From: a virus
Strand: one strand, 5' to 3'
Virus record (IMG/VR): IMGVR_UViG_3300032116_010423
Coordinates: 1 to 56,165 of that record
DNA length: 56,165 nucleotides
Below are positions 7,741 to 15,205 of this stretch, one piece after another. Every line of letters begins with the position of its first letter. Position 1 is the stretch's first letter. Position numbers and translations under genes: made by a program. The notes beneath the pieces were generated by a model, which worked only from the letters and a program-made list of their open reading frames with translations, made no database searches and was not told the origin of the DNA.

Positions 7741-8283
7741 TTAAAACTCTAAATCAGCCGCAACAATAAAGCGATCTTCTTGACTCTGCAGAATTCCTGG
7801 ACGATGCCAAGTTTTTCCGGGCCAAATGATCCAATGCCCTATTCGAGCTTCAGCGAAGTGATGTCCAGGGTTTTCTGGCCCTTGCGGAGCGAACTCGGTT
7901 CCAGCAGTTGACATATCAACACCTGATGGTAATTGAAGATAGTATACTCCGCTTATAACTTTAGAATCTTGTCTAAGATGCTGATGCCAATAAGTATTTC
8001 TATCTTCTACGGTGTAGGACAGTGATGTCATATACCCCCAGCTTTTAATTGTTTTAATTGGAACGTCTCTTTTTAGATAAGCAAAACAACTCCAAATAAA
8101 ACTCATTTTTAGATTAGTCCATTCTTCTCCAGGTAATCCAAAAATATTTACATTTGTTTGATATCGAGGACTATTTGTCCAATATTGTCCGTCAGCTACC
8201 AACCGTCGGATGTTGGTGACATATTTTTCTCGTTGGTTTGGACCAATGAGATTATTCCAGTCGTAATATTCGTATTCAATCAT
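7741..8283 (-). CDS. 2OG-Fe(II) oxygenase
   Basis: 180 residues. TYWHQHLRQDSKVISGVYYLQLP (iron-binding His region, about 95-117) and GHWIIWPGKTWHRPG (distal His, about 149-163) fit the double-stranded beta-helix family of phage-type 2OG oxygenases with the HxHxxxxxSGVYYL signature. These hydroxylate protein, nucleic-acid or small-molecule targets; the substrate is unknown. The ATG lies 6 nt after a TATAGT box, so the mRNA should be leaderless. Confidence 0.8.
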   Translation of the reverse strand: MIEYEYYDWNNLIGPNQREKYVTNIRRLVADGQYWTNSPRYQTNVNIFGLPGEEWTNLKMSFIWSCFAYLKRDVPIKTIKSWGYMTSLSYTVEDRNTYWHQHLRQDSKVISGVYYLQLPSGVDMSTAGTEFAPQGPENPGHHFAEARIGHWIIWPGKTWHRPGILQSQEDRFIVAADLEF

Positions 8284-8289
8284 AAGATA

Positions 8290-8318
8290 ACTATAACATT
8301 ATTTAAACATTAAGTCAA
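8290..8318 (-). promoter_or_regulatory. sigma70 promoter giving a leaderless mRNA
   Basis: TTGACT (8313-8318), 17-bp spacer, TATAGT (8290-8295), then exactly 6 nt to the ATG at 8283. The expected +1 is the A of the ATG. No ribosome binding site is present. The -35 is built from the T-tract of the pqqA terminator. Confidence 0.75.
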
Positions 8319-8340
8319 AAAGAACCCCACCGAAGTGGGG
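8316..8340 (-). terminator. rho-independent terminator of pqqA
   Basis: CCCCAC/GTGGGG stem with a CGAA/TTCG tetraloop followed by TTCTTTTTG on the minus strand. Confidence 0.9.
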
Positions 8341-8364
8341 CAGCTTTCTAGAACATTTTTACTA

Positions 8365-8436
8365 TTAACGATTCATCACGTACATTGTGATTTCGAAACC
8401 AAAACGCATATCAGTTGCTGTTGGTGTTGTCCACAT
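8365..8436 (-). CDS. pqqA: PqqA, PQQ cofactor precursor peptide
   Basis: 23 residues, the usual PqqA length. It begins MWTTPTATDMRFGFE and ends ITMYVMNR. It keeps the MW..P...D.R.GFE-x-T-x-Y..NR pattern of PqqA, including Glu and Tyr in E-x-x-x-Y (E15, Y19), the two residues that are joined to make pyrroloquinoline quinone. A strong AAGGAGAA site precedes the ATG. It is monocistronic, with a promoter-like TATAAT and two inverted repeats upstream and a strong terminator downstream. No pqqB-E genes are in the window, so maturation would rely on host enzymes. Confidence 0.88.
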   Translation of the reverse strand: MWTTPTATDMRFGFEITMYVMNR

Positions 8437-8458
8437 AATAGTTCTCCTTGTTAATGAA

Positions 8459-8486
8459 ATAAGTACTGTCTTGCATTAGTACTTAT
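8459..8486. promoter_or_regulatory. inverted repeat in the pqqA leader
   Basis: ATAAGTACT and AGTACTTAT arms separated by 10 nt, between a TATAAT-like box (about 8491-8496) and the pqqA ribosome site. It could be an operator or a leader hairpin. A second inverted repeat (ATAGTGAA/TTCACTAT, 8519-8543) lies just after the ahpD stop. Confidence 0.55.
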
Positions 8487-8550
8487 AAACATTATACTGA
8501 CAAAACTACCTAAAGTACATAGTGAAAATCATTAATTCACTATCGTGAAA

Positions 8551-9057
8551 TTAGCTATTCAAAACCTTAGCAACTGAGTTCATCACACTAGCAATACGAC
8601 CAATGTCACGAAGCTGTTCAACAGTGTATCCTTCTGTCTTCAATGTCTCGTAATGTGCCTTAACACAGAAGTGACACTTGCCCACAATACTAGCAGCCAA
8701 ACTAAATGCTTCAAAGTTTGCTTTAGTTGTTCCGCCGTGACTTGCAATAGCGTTCATACGTAACTGAGCAGGCAATCCTTTGAGTGCAGGATCATCAGCC
8801 ATCTCAACGAATGGGTACCACACGTTGTTCTGTGCCATAATGCTTGCGGCTGTCATTGCTGACTCTGCATGTACAGGAGCATCTGCTAACAGGATGCTTA
8901 GTACCTTGCCGTTACCTGTTGCGGCTAGTGCAGCCACAGCACAACCCAAGGCTACATCTGCGTCTAGTGTACTGCGTACTAAAACAGCATCAAGATTTAA
9001 CTTGGTATCCTTTGCATAGTCTGGTAGTGCGCCTTTTATTGTTTCAATAAAACTCAT
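8551..9057 (-). CDS. ahpD: AhpD alkylhydroperoxidase
   Basis: 168 residues, close to mycobacterial AhpD. The catalytic KCHFCVKAH (C128, C131, H135) has the CxxC...H arrangement of AhpD. AhpD is a thioredoxin-like reductant of AhpC in the mycobacterial system and has weak peroxidase activity. The peroxiredoxin two genes upstream has the matching mycobacterial-type tail, so this looks like a phage ahpC-ahpD unit for peroxide removal in the infected cell. Confidence 0.88.
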   Translation of the reverse strand: MSFIETIKGALPDYAKDTKLNLDAVLVRSTLDADVALGCAVAALAATGNGKVLSILLADAPVHAESAMTAASIMAQNNVWYPFVEMADDPALKGLPAQLRMNAIASHGGTTKANFEAFSLAASIVGKCHFCVKAHYETLKTEGYTVEQLRDIGRIASVMNSVAKVLNS

Positions 9058-9467
9058 CGTGTTTGATCTCCTAAGATTTTATATCCACGTCCAGTAGGAT
9101 GGATTCCGTCTGCACTCATATGGCTTTTTGGTCTAGGCAATATCACATCACCGTATTCTTTGGCAATGCGTACAATAGCATCGTGCGGAATAGGTTTACG
9201 ATCTTGTCCAGGGTCAATCCAAAATACTCGATCGCCCTTAACAGCTTCTCGCATTTTACGAAGTTCTGCTTCTGTCTTGACGCCTTTGTGATCATTGGCT
9301 CCTAGACTAATAATAATAGTTTTAGCAGGTTGTGAGGAGGCTTTAGACAAATAATCTTTGTTCCATTGCCAACTGTTCCATCCACCTTTTGAATAACTTA
9401 CGCACTCTGGTCTAGCCATTGCTGTACCAACTGCAATGCTATCACCTACTATTAGGCAGTCTAACAT
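9054..9467 (-). CDS. SGNH/GDSL-type hydrolase
   Basis: 137 residues with the SGNH blocks in order: VGDSIAVG (Ser10), SLGANDHKG (Asn near 83) and DGIHPTGRGY near the C-terminus (Asp/His). It could be an esterase acting on lipid, acyl-sugar or cell-wall groups. Short for the family. It overlaps ahpD (ATGA) and ahpC (TAATG), so the three are one operon. Confidence 0.8.
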   Translation of the reverse strand: MLDCLIVGDSIAVGTAMARPECVSYSKGGWNSWQWNKDYLSKASSQPAKTIIISLGANDHKGVKTEAELRKMREAVKGDRVFWIDPGQDRKPIPHDAIVRIAKEYGDVILPRPKSHMSADGIHPTGRGYKILGDQTR

Positions 9468-10006
9468 TATAGAGTCTCTCCCCCGACTGTGCGATTACAA
9501 GCGCAAAGTTCGCCAGTTTGTAGCGCATCCAATACACGAAGTGTTTCTTCTGGGCTACGACCAACGTTTAAGTTGTTAACAGTAACGTGTTGGATTTCAT
9601 TGTTTGGATCAACGATGAATGTTGCACGAAGTGCGGCACCTGCTGGTGCGTAGAACACGCCCAACTGTTCAATCAAGCTCAACTCGCCACGCTGTGTATC
9701 AGCAAATTGTGTATGAGTAATTTTCTTTAGATCTGCGTGAGCATTTTGCCAGCTAACTTTGCAGAACTCATTGTCTGTGCTACCTGTGAGCAATACTGCA
9801 TCGCGATCAGCAAAGTCTTGTGCCAATTTGTCGTAGGCTACAATTTCTGTAGGGCAAACAAATGTAAAATCTTTTGGATAGTAAACGATTACTTTCCATT
9901 TTCCTGCAAAACTCTCGTCTGTAATTTCAAAGAACGCATCTTCTGGTTGTCCTGGCTTAACACCTGTGACTGCAAATTTTTCTAGTTTATCACCAACTGT
10001 TTTCAT
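9467..10006 (-). CDS. ahpC: AhpC-type peroxiredoxin
   Basis: 179 residues from the ATG at 10004-10006, chosen because AAGGAGAAG lies 3-6 nt before it; an upstream ATG adds 8 residues with no such site. Peroxidatic Cys51 in FTFVCPTE; C-terminal LCACN gives resolving cysteines C168 and C170, as in mycobacterial AhpC. It reduces peroxides and is recharged by AhpD. First gene of the ahpC-SGNH-ahpD operon behind a consensus promoter. Confidence 0.92.
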   Translation of the reverse strand: MKTVGDKLEKFAVTGVKPGQPEDAFFEITDESFAGKWKVIVYYPKDFTFVCPTEIVAYDKLAQDFADRDAVLLTGSTDNEFCKVSWQNAHADLKKITHTQFADTQRGELSLIEQLGVFYAPAGAALRATFIVDPNNEIQHVTVNNLNVGRSPEETLRVLDALQTGELCACNRTVGGETL

Positions 10007-10096
10007 ATACTTCTCCTTAGTGTGTGTCATGAAATAATAATTATCAGTTTAAAATTACCTCAGTGTAAATACTGAGTTTTCTACCTGAACAAGTTT

Positions 10097-10125
10097 ATTA
10101 TACATGTATTTACAATAGAAATCAA
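10097..10125 (-). promoter_or_regulatory. sigma70 promoter of the ahpC operon
   Basis: TTGATT (10120-10125), 17-bp spacer, TATAAT (10097-10102). The leader is about 85 nt. Confidence 0.75.
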
Positions 10126-10202
10126 CTACTATCCAGCAGTTTTTCATTGTATTTTTTAATAACGATCATTGAAGGAATCAATAAAGAAAAATAGCAGTCA
10201 TT

Positions 10203-10230
10203 AAAAAAGGCCCCTTCGGGCCTTTTTTTT
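10203..10230 (-). terminator. rho-independent terminator after 10243-10800
   Basis: GGCCC/GGGCC stem with a CTTC loop, flanked by A and T runs. It isolates the ahpC operon from the upstream membrane genes. Confidence 0.9.
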
Positions 10231-10242
10231 GAACTAATAAGT

Positions 10243-10800
10243 TTACAGTTCTGGTTCTGGATCTTGTACTGGCATCGGTTTGCCTGTAGCACTCATCATA
10301 GGTGTTGAAGTTGGAATAGTCCCCCAACTTGGTACAGCACTCATTGGAGTACCACCTAATGGCTGTGCGCCAAAACTTGGGGCTGCTGGCTTATTGAAAC
10401 TAGCAGTTGCTCCGCCAAAACTTGCACTAGCACTAAATCCGCTAGGTGCAGGTGTTGTTGGTGCTGGGCTTACTGTAGGTGCTTTATTAGCTGCATCTAA
10501 TGCTTTGGCTCTTAGATCTTTATCACCACCTGCTAACATAATACCACTTAGTGTACCTGTTAAGAATGTAGCAATTGGAATAATTAATTCAAAGAATTTT
10601 TGATCAATTGGACTAATTGCGTTTAAAGGCTGTGTTACAAATATTAATGAATACAGCACAACAAATACAATACCGAATAGTGTCAGTGATAGACAAATAC
10701 CGATAAAGAATTTTAAGCGAGCCATTAATTGCTCTTCAGTATAGATAAAGTGTTCTCCTGTATCTTCATCTTTTTTAGTGAATTTTTTTAGTAGTTCCAT
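10243..10800 (-). CDS. two-span membrane protein with Pro/Ala-rich tail
   Basis: 185 residues from the ATG at 10798-10800, preceded by AAGGAA and overlapping the upstream stop (TAATG). Two TM helices (about 31-53 and 68-88), then a low-complexity tail of Pro, Ala, Ser and Thr. The tail may reach virion or periplasm. Function unknown. Confidence 0.65.
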   Translation of the reverse strand: MELLKKFTKKDEDTGEHFIYTEEQLMARLKFFIGICLSLTLFGIVFVVLYSLIFVTQPLNAISPIDQKFFELIIPIATFLTGTLSGIMLAGGDKDLRAKALDAANKAPTVSPAPTTPAPSGFSASASFGGATASFNKPAAPSFGAQPLGGTPMSAVPSWGTIPTSTPMMSATGKPMPVQDPEPEL

Positions 10801-11084
10801 TATTTGCATTCCTTAATATCAATTTTTGAAGTAGCTGGTTTACTCATTGCTGGAGTATCCCCGTCCTTTGGTGGTCCTAGTCTAGGATCTCTACCGCCTT
10901 TGAATATATGCTCCGGGCATGTTCGTGTTACATCACATCTCGGTAGCTGACATTCTGCTTTCTCCCAATTGTCTGGGTTTTGGCATGGGTAACGGAATCT
11001 ATCACCATCGCTGAAATATGCTAATCCTAACGGTAACGCTAGAAGTAGTATTATCCATTTAAATAGTTTTAAGTCACTGTTCAT
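10800..11084 (-). CDS. signal-anchored Cys-rich phage protein
   Basis: 94 residues. A hydrophobic N-terminal segment (about 8-23) is followed by YFSDGDRFRYPCQNP, AECQLPRC and TRTCPEH. Cysteine spacing suggests disulphides in the periplasm. Similar YFSDGDR-YPCQ proteins are conserved in marine T4-like phages, function not established. A GGTAAATACAATG late-type box lies just upstream. Confidence 0.7.
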   Translation of the reverse strand: MNSDLKLFKWIILLLALPLGLAYFSDGDRFRYPCQNPDNWEKAECQLPRCDVTRTCPEHIFKGGRDPRLGPPKDGDTPAMSKPATSKIDIKECK

Positions 11085-11114
11085 TCCCTCTCCTTTGAAC
11101 TAAAAGTGTCATTG

Positions 11115-11120
11115 TATTTA
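11115..11120 (-). promoter_or_regulatory. late-type TAAATA promoter box
   Basis: TAAATA within GGTAAATACAATG, about 30 nt before the 11084 start, which has its own AAAGGAGAG site. It forms a divergent pair with the box at 11151-11156. Confidence 0.55.
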
Positions 11121-11150
11121 CCAAATTCTAATTTTTGGAGTGGCTACAGC

Positions 11151-11156
11151 TAAATA
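11151..11156 (+). promoter_or_regulatory. late-type TAAATA promoter box
   Basis: TAAATA within GCTAAATACAATAG, upstream of the AGGGGG ribosome site for the 11185 gene. Same TAAATACAAT core as its divergent partner. Confidence 0.55.
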
Positions 11157-11184
11157 CAATAGCAGAGCGTAGGGGGCTTTTTTT

Positions 11185-11463
11185 ATGGATTTTCTAACAT
11201 TAGTAGGAGATGTTGGATTTCCGATCGCAGGGGCACTAGCGGCCGGAATCTTTGTGTTTATCTCGCTGAAGTTTATTCTAGCGGGCGTTACTGGATCAGT
11301 AAAAACACTAAAAAACATTATTGCACAGCTTGATAATCGTGTACAAACTATGAACAACGATCTAGTAAAGATCGATGCTCTCATGAGCTATGCACTAAAA
11401 GTAAAACCTAACGTAGACCGAATTGCGGCTAACGAAGGTAAGAACGATGCAAGGAGAGACTAA
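11185..11463 (+). CDS. small membrane protein, YvrJ/BhlA-like, copy 1
   Basis: 92 residues. A glycine-rich hydrophobic helix (GFPIAGALAAGIFVFISLKFIL, about 11-32) is followed by an amphipathic segment DNRVQTMNNDLVKIDALMSY. Paralogue of the next gene, which repeats GFPI, DRVRMLDNDMIRM and the same order. Such proteins resemble holin-like or bacteriocin-holin families, but the role here is not proven. Confidence 0.65.
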   Translation: MDFLTLVGDVGFPIAGALAAGIFVFISLKFILAGVTGSVKTLKNIIAQLDNRVQTMNNDLVKIDALMSYALKVKPNVDRIAANEGKNDARRD

Positions 11464-11795
11464 TGTTAGATGATATTGCAAAAGCAATTAATGAGTATGG
11501 ATTTCCTATTATTGCCGCAATGGGCATGGGATATTTTATCTACTTTATATGGAAGTGGGTAACTGAGGAAATAGATCCTATCATAGGTGAAACAATGGGT
11601 ACGCTGATTAAGTTAGTAGATCGTGTACGAATGTTAGACAACGACATGATTCGCATGAACACAAAACTAGCAATGGTGCTAGAACACAAAACAATGCTTG
11701 ATCAACAACTTAATAACGATGATCGAGCAGAATTAGATTTTATTATTAACAAATATCAAAGCCAAAGTCAGAAATTTGACAGTACAGGTAAGTAA
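11463..11795 (+). CDS. small membrane protein, YvrJ/BhlA-like, copy 2
   Basis: 110 residues with the N-terminal helix YGFPIIAAMGMGYFIYFIWKW and the conserved LVDRVRMLDNDMIRMNTKLA segment. It overlaps copy 1 (TAATG) and ends one base from the convergent cyclase stop. The palindrome AAGTAAATTATTTACTT at 11788-11804 is the only terminator-like structure between them. Confidence 0.65.
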   Translation: MLDDIAKAINEYGFPIIAAMGMGYFIYFIWKWVTEEIDPIIGETMGTLIKLVDRVRMLDNDMIRMNTKLAMVLEHKTMLDQQLNNDDRAELDFIINKYQSQSQKFDSTGK

Positions 11796-11796
11796 A

Positions 11797-13842
11797 TTAT
11801 TTACTTGTCGCTATAAAAACGCCGTTCCAATCTTTAGGTAGAGTTTGAGTCTGCTGGAACTCACAACGCTCTATCCACATGTCGTAATACTTGTCCATTT
11901 TGCCGTCAAACTGACCTTTTAGTTGTTTACACATGCTAATAGCCGTACTAAACTTTTGTCCTCTGTATGCACCGTGCATTGATTCGTGTATTTTTTTAGC
12001 AACATGATACGTATCAGTGATATCATCTAATACTGTATAGATAGCAATTCCTACACTCTTACCTTTTACAGCAAGATCATCAATCTTAAGGAAGAAGAAG
12101 TCATCTCCACAGCGATCAACTGTTGCGCCGCCAACTAGCAACAAGCATCCATACTCTTTACATTTACTTTCAATACGGGCAGCAGTACTAACAGCATCAC
12201 CTAGTACATCGTAGCTGTGTCTTGCAGTTGATCCCATCTCTCCAATATATCCCAACCCTGTATTAATACCAGCACCCATGCCAACGGCAGGTCTTCCTTG
12301 AGGTATAATGATTTCTTCATTAAATTTCTCCACTGCTTTAAGCATCTTCAATCCTGTGCGTACTGCTGTAGCAGGATGGTTCAAATCTTCAATAGGTGCA
12401 TTATGTATATGCATACTAGCATCACCAATGTACTTAATAATCATACCGTCTGCATCTAGTACAGGTTGTGTAATGGCATCCATGTAGCCGTTCATTATTT
12501 TTGTAAGACCTGCAACGTCATCTCCAAAACTTTCACCTAAGGGTGTAAAGCCGCGTAAGTCTGAGAACAGTATACTGACTTCTTTCTTAACACCCTTCTT
12601 AATTAAGTCTGGATTTTCTTGTAACAGTCTAACTACTGTAGGGCTAGCATAGCCTGCAAATTGTTTCTTGATTGCTTGTTTCTGTAAGAACTCGCTTATA
12701 AACTTAATGCCATAAGCATGAAGCATAACCAGAACAAGCCCGACCACAATACCAGTTGAATCGAAGAGCCAACTAAACTGTGCATAAGCATAGGAGCCAG
12801 CGAATACACTAGTCCCAATAATAACAACACCTGAAATAATACCAACATAAGTCCACCTTGTTAAGAATAATAATAGTATACCTGCTAATACTAGTGTTAA
12901 GATTTCTACACCGTTGGCATAATCTGGTCTCTGTATAACTATACCGTTAATCATTGTAGCAATAACACTAGCCTGCACAGCATGTGGGAATACAGCACCC
13001 ATACTGGTTGGTACAGGATTACTGATACCAGCTGCGGTTGGACCAACAATAACAATAGCACCATCTAGGTTTTTAGGCAACTCAAGTAAACTAACATTTT
13101 TACTTTGTTGACTCCAATCAATCCATACCCGACCTAAGTTATCTGTAGTAACAGGACCAAACTTAGGTATACGCATTTTTTCAACACCGCCTTCAAAAAG
13201 TTTGATTTGAAAGGTTGAATCGCCAGCTGCTACTCGCAGTGTTTCCATAGCTATGCTAGGATAAAGTTTATCGCCAACTGCAACGATAAGAGGTAATCGA
13301 CGATTCACTCCGTCAACTTCAGGCATAGTTGATACAATACCAATTCCTGCTGCTGAATTTTCTAACTGCGGTACGTTAGCAATAAGGCCCGGGTATTGTA
13401 CAATTTGATCTAACCACTCTGGCCCTAGTACAGCACTGCCTGGGTTGCGTGGTATATTTTTAGTTTTATCAGCAGGCACTGATCCTAGTACTACAGGATA
13501 TTGTTTAAGAGCTGAGGCAAGAGTTGAGTCGCCACCAGTGCGATCAGGCTCAGCCATAAGCACATTGAGAACGACAAGGCCAGCACCACGATCATACAAA
13601 TCTTTAATAATTTTAGCATATTCTGCCCTGGGTAATGGCCATTGGCCGTATTTGTCTAAAGCAGCTTCGTCTATGTTAACTGTATAGATGTTATTTTCTG
13701 TAGGTGCTTTAGAAGTAATTAATGTATCAAAGTAGCGTAGTCTTACACTTTCAACGAATGTAGGATCTGCTATTCGTATGCCTACTACTAACGCTAGAGT
13801 TAATAGAGCAGTCCATGGACTTAAAAGTATTTTTTTAATCAT
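11797..13842 (-). CDS. CHASE2-domain adenylate cyclase
   Basis: 681 residues. N-terminal TM (about 9-24), periplasmic CHASE2 sensor (about 30-300), three TM helices (about 310-376), then a class III cyclase domain (about 420-605). Metal-binding D428 (FSDLRGF) and D474 (KYIGDA) and the adenine-type Lys470 are present. The usual transition-state Asn in GDAVN is Ser552 (GDAVSTAARIE), while Arg556 is kept. It would make cAMP in response to an outer signal. CHASE2 cyclases often sit near FecR proteins in bacteria, and a FecR gene lies 1.4 kb upstream here. Confidence 0.88.
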   Translation of the reverse strand: MIKKILLSPWTALLTLALVVGIRIADPTFVESVRLRYFDTLITSKAPTENNIYTVNIDEAALDKYGQWPLPRAEYAKIIKDLYDRGAGLVVLNVLMAEPDRTGGDSTLASALKQYPVVLGSVPADKTKNIPRNPGSAVLGPEWLDQIVQYPGLIANVPQLENSAAGIGIVSTMPEVDGVNRRLPLIVAVGDKLYPSIAMETLRVAAGDSTFQIKLFEGGVEKMRIPKFGPVTTDNLGRVWIDWSQQSKNVSLLELPKNLDGAIVIVGPTAAGISNPVPTSMGAVFPHAVQASVIATMINGIVIQRPDYANGVEILTLVLAGILLLFLTRWTYVGIISGVVIIGTSVFAGSYAYAQFSWLFDSTGIVVGLVLVMLHAYGIKFISEFLQKQAIKKQFAGYASPTVVRLLQENPDLIKKGVKKEVSILFSDLRGFTPLGESFGDDVAGLTKIMNGYMDAITQPVLDADGMIIKYIGDASMHIHNAPIEDLNHPATAVRTGLKMLKAVEKFNEEIIIPQGRPAVGMGAGINTGLGYIGEMGSTARHSYDVLGDAVSTAARIESKCKEYGCLLLVGGATVDRCGDDFFFLKIDDLAVKGKSVGIAIYTVLDDITDTYHVAKKIHESMHGAYRGQKFSTAISMCKQLKGQFDGKMDKYYDMWIERCEFQQTQTLPKDWNGVFIATSK

Positions 13843-14135
13843 TATATTGACGTACCTAGTTTAATTTTAGATTCTGTGCCTACTCCTAGTATGCAACTAG
13901 TTTCAGGAGTCATTTTAAGTAATGTCCAAGATCCTTCTTTTTCATTGATCCATAAACTGTAGGCACTATTATCACTAGAATGCTTTCCGCCCCAGGTTAA
14001 TATTTCTTTATAATTTTCCCCAAGGCTTTTTATGATCTTTTCAGTACTGTCACACAACAAGGGATAATCATATCTAAATTGTGCATTGACTGTGCTAGAC
14101 AAACAAACTAATAAAATTAATAATATTTTTCTCAT
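13842..14135 (-). CDS. small secreted protein
   Basis: 97 residues from the ATG at 14133-14135, which overlaps the upstream TGA (ATGA); a longer frame exists but has no support. Signal peptide MRKILLILLVCLSSTVNA, then a short domain with two cysteines (LLCDST, TSCILG). Its stop overlaps the cyclase start (TAATG), so it may be a periplasmic partner of the CHASE2 sensor (inference). Confidence 0.65.
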   Translation of the reverse strand: MRKILLILLVCLSSTVNAQFRYDYPLLCDSTEKIIKSLGENYKEILTWGGKHSSDNSAYSLWINEKEGSWTLLKMTPETSCILGVGTESKIKLGTSI

Positions 14136-14596
14136 GGTCTTTTTACCTCCACATCGTGTAGTGAGCCATCTTCTTGTGTCCAATTTGGCAACAGCTTATT
14201 AAAAATACGACCATATACTCCTGCCCTACCGCTAGACCCTTGTACATCATATTCTATCACTTGAATCTTATCGTCGTATGTTATTAAGAAATCTTTTATT
14301 ATAGCAGTGATAGCTGATATAACTTGTGCGGAGTTACCAGTTCCGGTCATGCTAGTTTTGCCGTCACCGTTAAAACTAATTTCCCAGTAACCACGGTAGT
14401 CAACTTCTTCATTTTCTTCTTCATCATCGTAGCCTACTACATCACGGTCTGCATCTACATGATCGTATTCTGAATTCTTTGCTTTGAATTCATACAGCAC
14501 ATTGCCCACAGTAAATTCAGCAGTGGCCTGACGCTCACTGCGATAAGTCCATTTCCACGGCACTGAAGTTGCCGCCATTAGTTCATTTATTTTCAT
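14132..14596 (-). CDS. virion-type protein with capsid-targeting-like N-terminus
   Basis: 154 residues starting MKINELMAATSVPWKW. The M-K-I-x-E-L start matches a set of proteins in this window and the T4 internal-protein targeting peptide (MKTYQEFIAEA). Acidic middle (DDEEENEEVDYRGYWEISF). ATGA-coupled to both neighbours. Function unknown; likely carried in the head. Confidence 0.65.
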   Translation of the reverse strand: MKINELMAATSVPWKWTYRSERQATAEFTVGNVLYEFKAKNSEYDHVDADRDVVGYDDEEENEEVDYRGYWEISFNGDGKTSMTGTGNSAQVISAITAIIKDFLITYDDKIQVIEYDVQGSSGRAGVYGRIFNKLLPNWTQEDGSLHDVEVKRP

Positions 14597-15147
14597 TTTC
14601 TTTTGTCCGATGTTGGACCTTTAGGCATGTAATCCTTACCATAACTAATACGACTGCCTGTGATAGTTTCTAGTGCAACGTGTAATGCTGTGCCGCTTAG
14701 ATGTTTACGTAACCACTTCTCTGCTAGATTATTAATAATCTTTTCATTAGCATAAACACGCCCGCTACCTTTTGTACGATCGTGTACATAAGCATGACAT
14801 GCTTCGTGAGCTGCAATCGCAACATCACGAGCAGCCTTGCTTTCTAAATTTGGAATATTAATACTGCCGCCAGGGCCAGATTCTTCGGTATCTTTAAACA
14901 TTGGTGTTTCGTTACTGGGGTAGACATAATACATGCCGGGCTCTAAGTCATCATCGTCGTCTGTTACTCGACTTCTACCTAATATATCTTGAATAGCTTC
15001 GTATGCAGTCCATAGCGTCGGTGCCGGCGCTCCACCAACTTTAGTAGTAGGCAACATTGGCTTATCTTCTGGATCAAAGTCACCGTACCGCTGACGCAAT
15101 TCATCGTCGCTAGCTTCTGCTTCTTGGATTATTTCAAGTATTTTCAT
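14593..15147 (-). CDS. capsid-tagged zinc metallopeptidase
   Basis: 184 residues. N-terminal MKILEIIQEAEASDDE closely resembles T4 capsid-targeting peptides. A zinc motif AAHEACHAYVHD (HEACH, about 131-135) marks a peptidase. It may be an enzyme packaged in the head and delivered with DNA, or a head-maturation peptidase. First gene of an operon through the cyclase. The ATG lies 6 nt after TAAATA and 16 nt after a terminator, so the mRNA must start at or next to the ATG. Confidence 0.75.
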   Translation of the reverse strand: MKILEIIQEAEASDDELRQRYGDFDPEDKPMLPTTKVGGAPAPTLWTAYEAIQDILGRSRVTDDDDDLEPGMYYVYPSNETPMFKDTEESGPGGSINIPNLESKAARDVAIAAHEACHAYVHDRTKGSGRVYANEKIINNLAEKWLRKHLSGTALHVALETITGSRISYGKDYMPKGPTSDKRK

Positions 15148-15153
15148 ATGAAG

Positions 15154-15159
15154 TATTTA
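15154..15159 (-). promoter_or_regulatory. late-type TAAATA promoter, leaderless
   Basis: TAAATA then CTTCAT then ATG: 6 nt from box to start. It is squeezed between the terminator at 15164-15188 and the ATG at 15147, with no ribosome site. Confidence 0.7.
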
Positions 15160-15163
15160 CCAT

Positions 15164-15188
15164 AAAAAACCCGCCTGGCGGGTTTTTT
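15164..15188 (-). terminator. terminator of the curli/FecR operon
   Basis: AAAAAACCCGCC/GGCGGGTTTTTT near-perfect stem; the T run follows on either strand. Confidence 0.9.
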
Positions 15189-15205
15189 ATTTCTAAACCT
15201 ACTAG

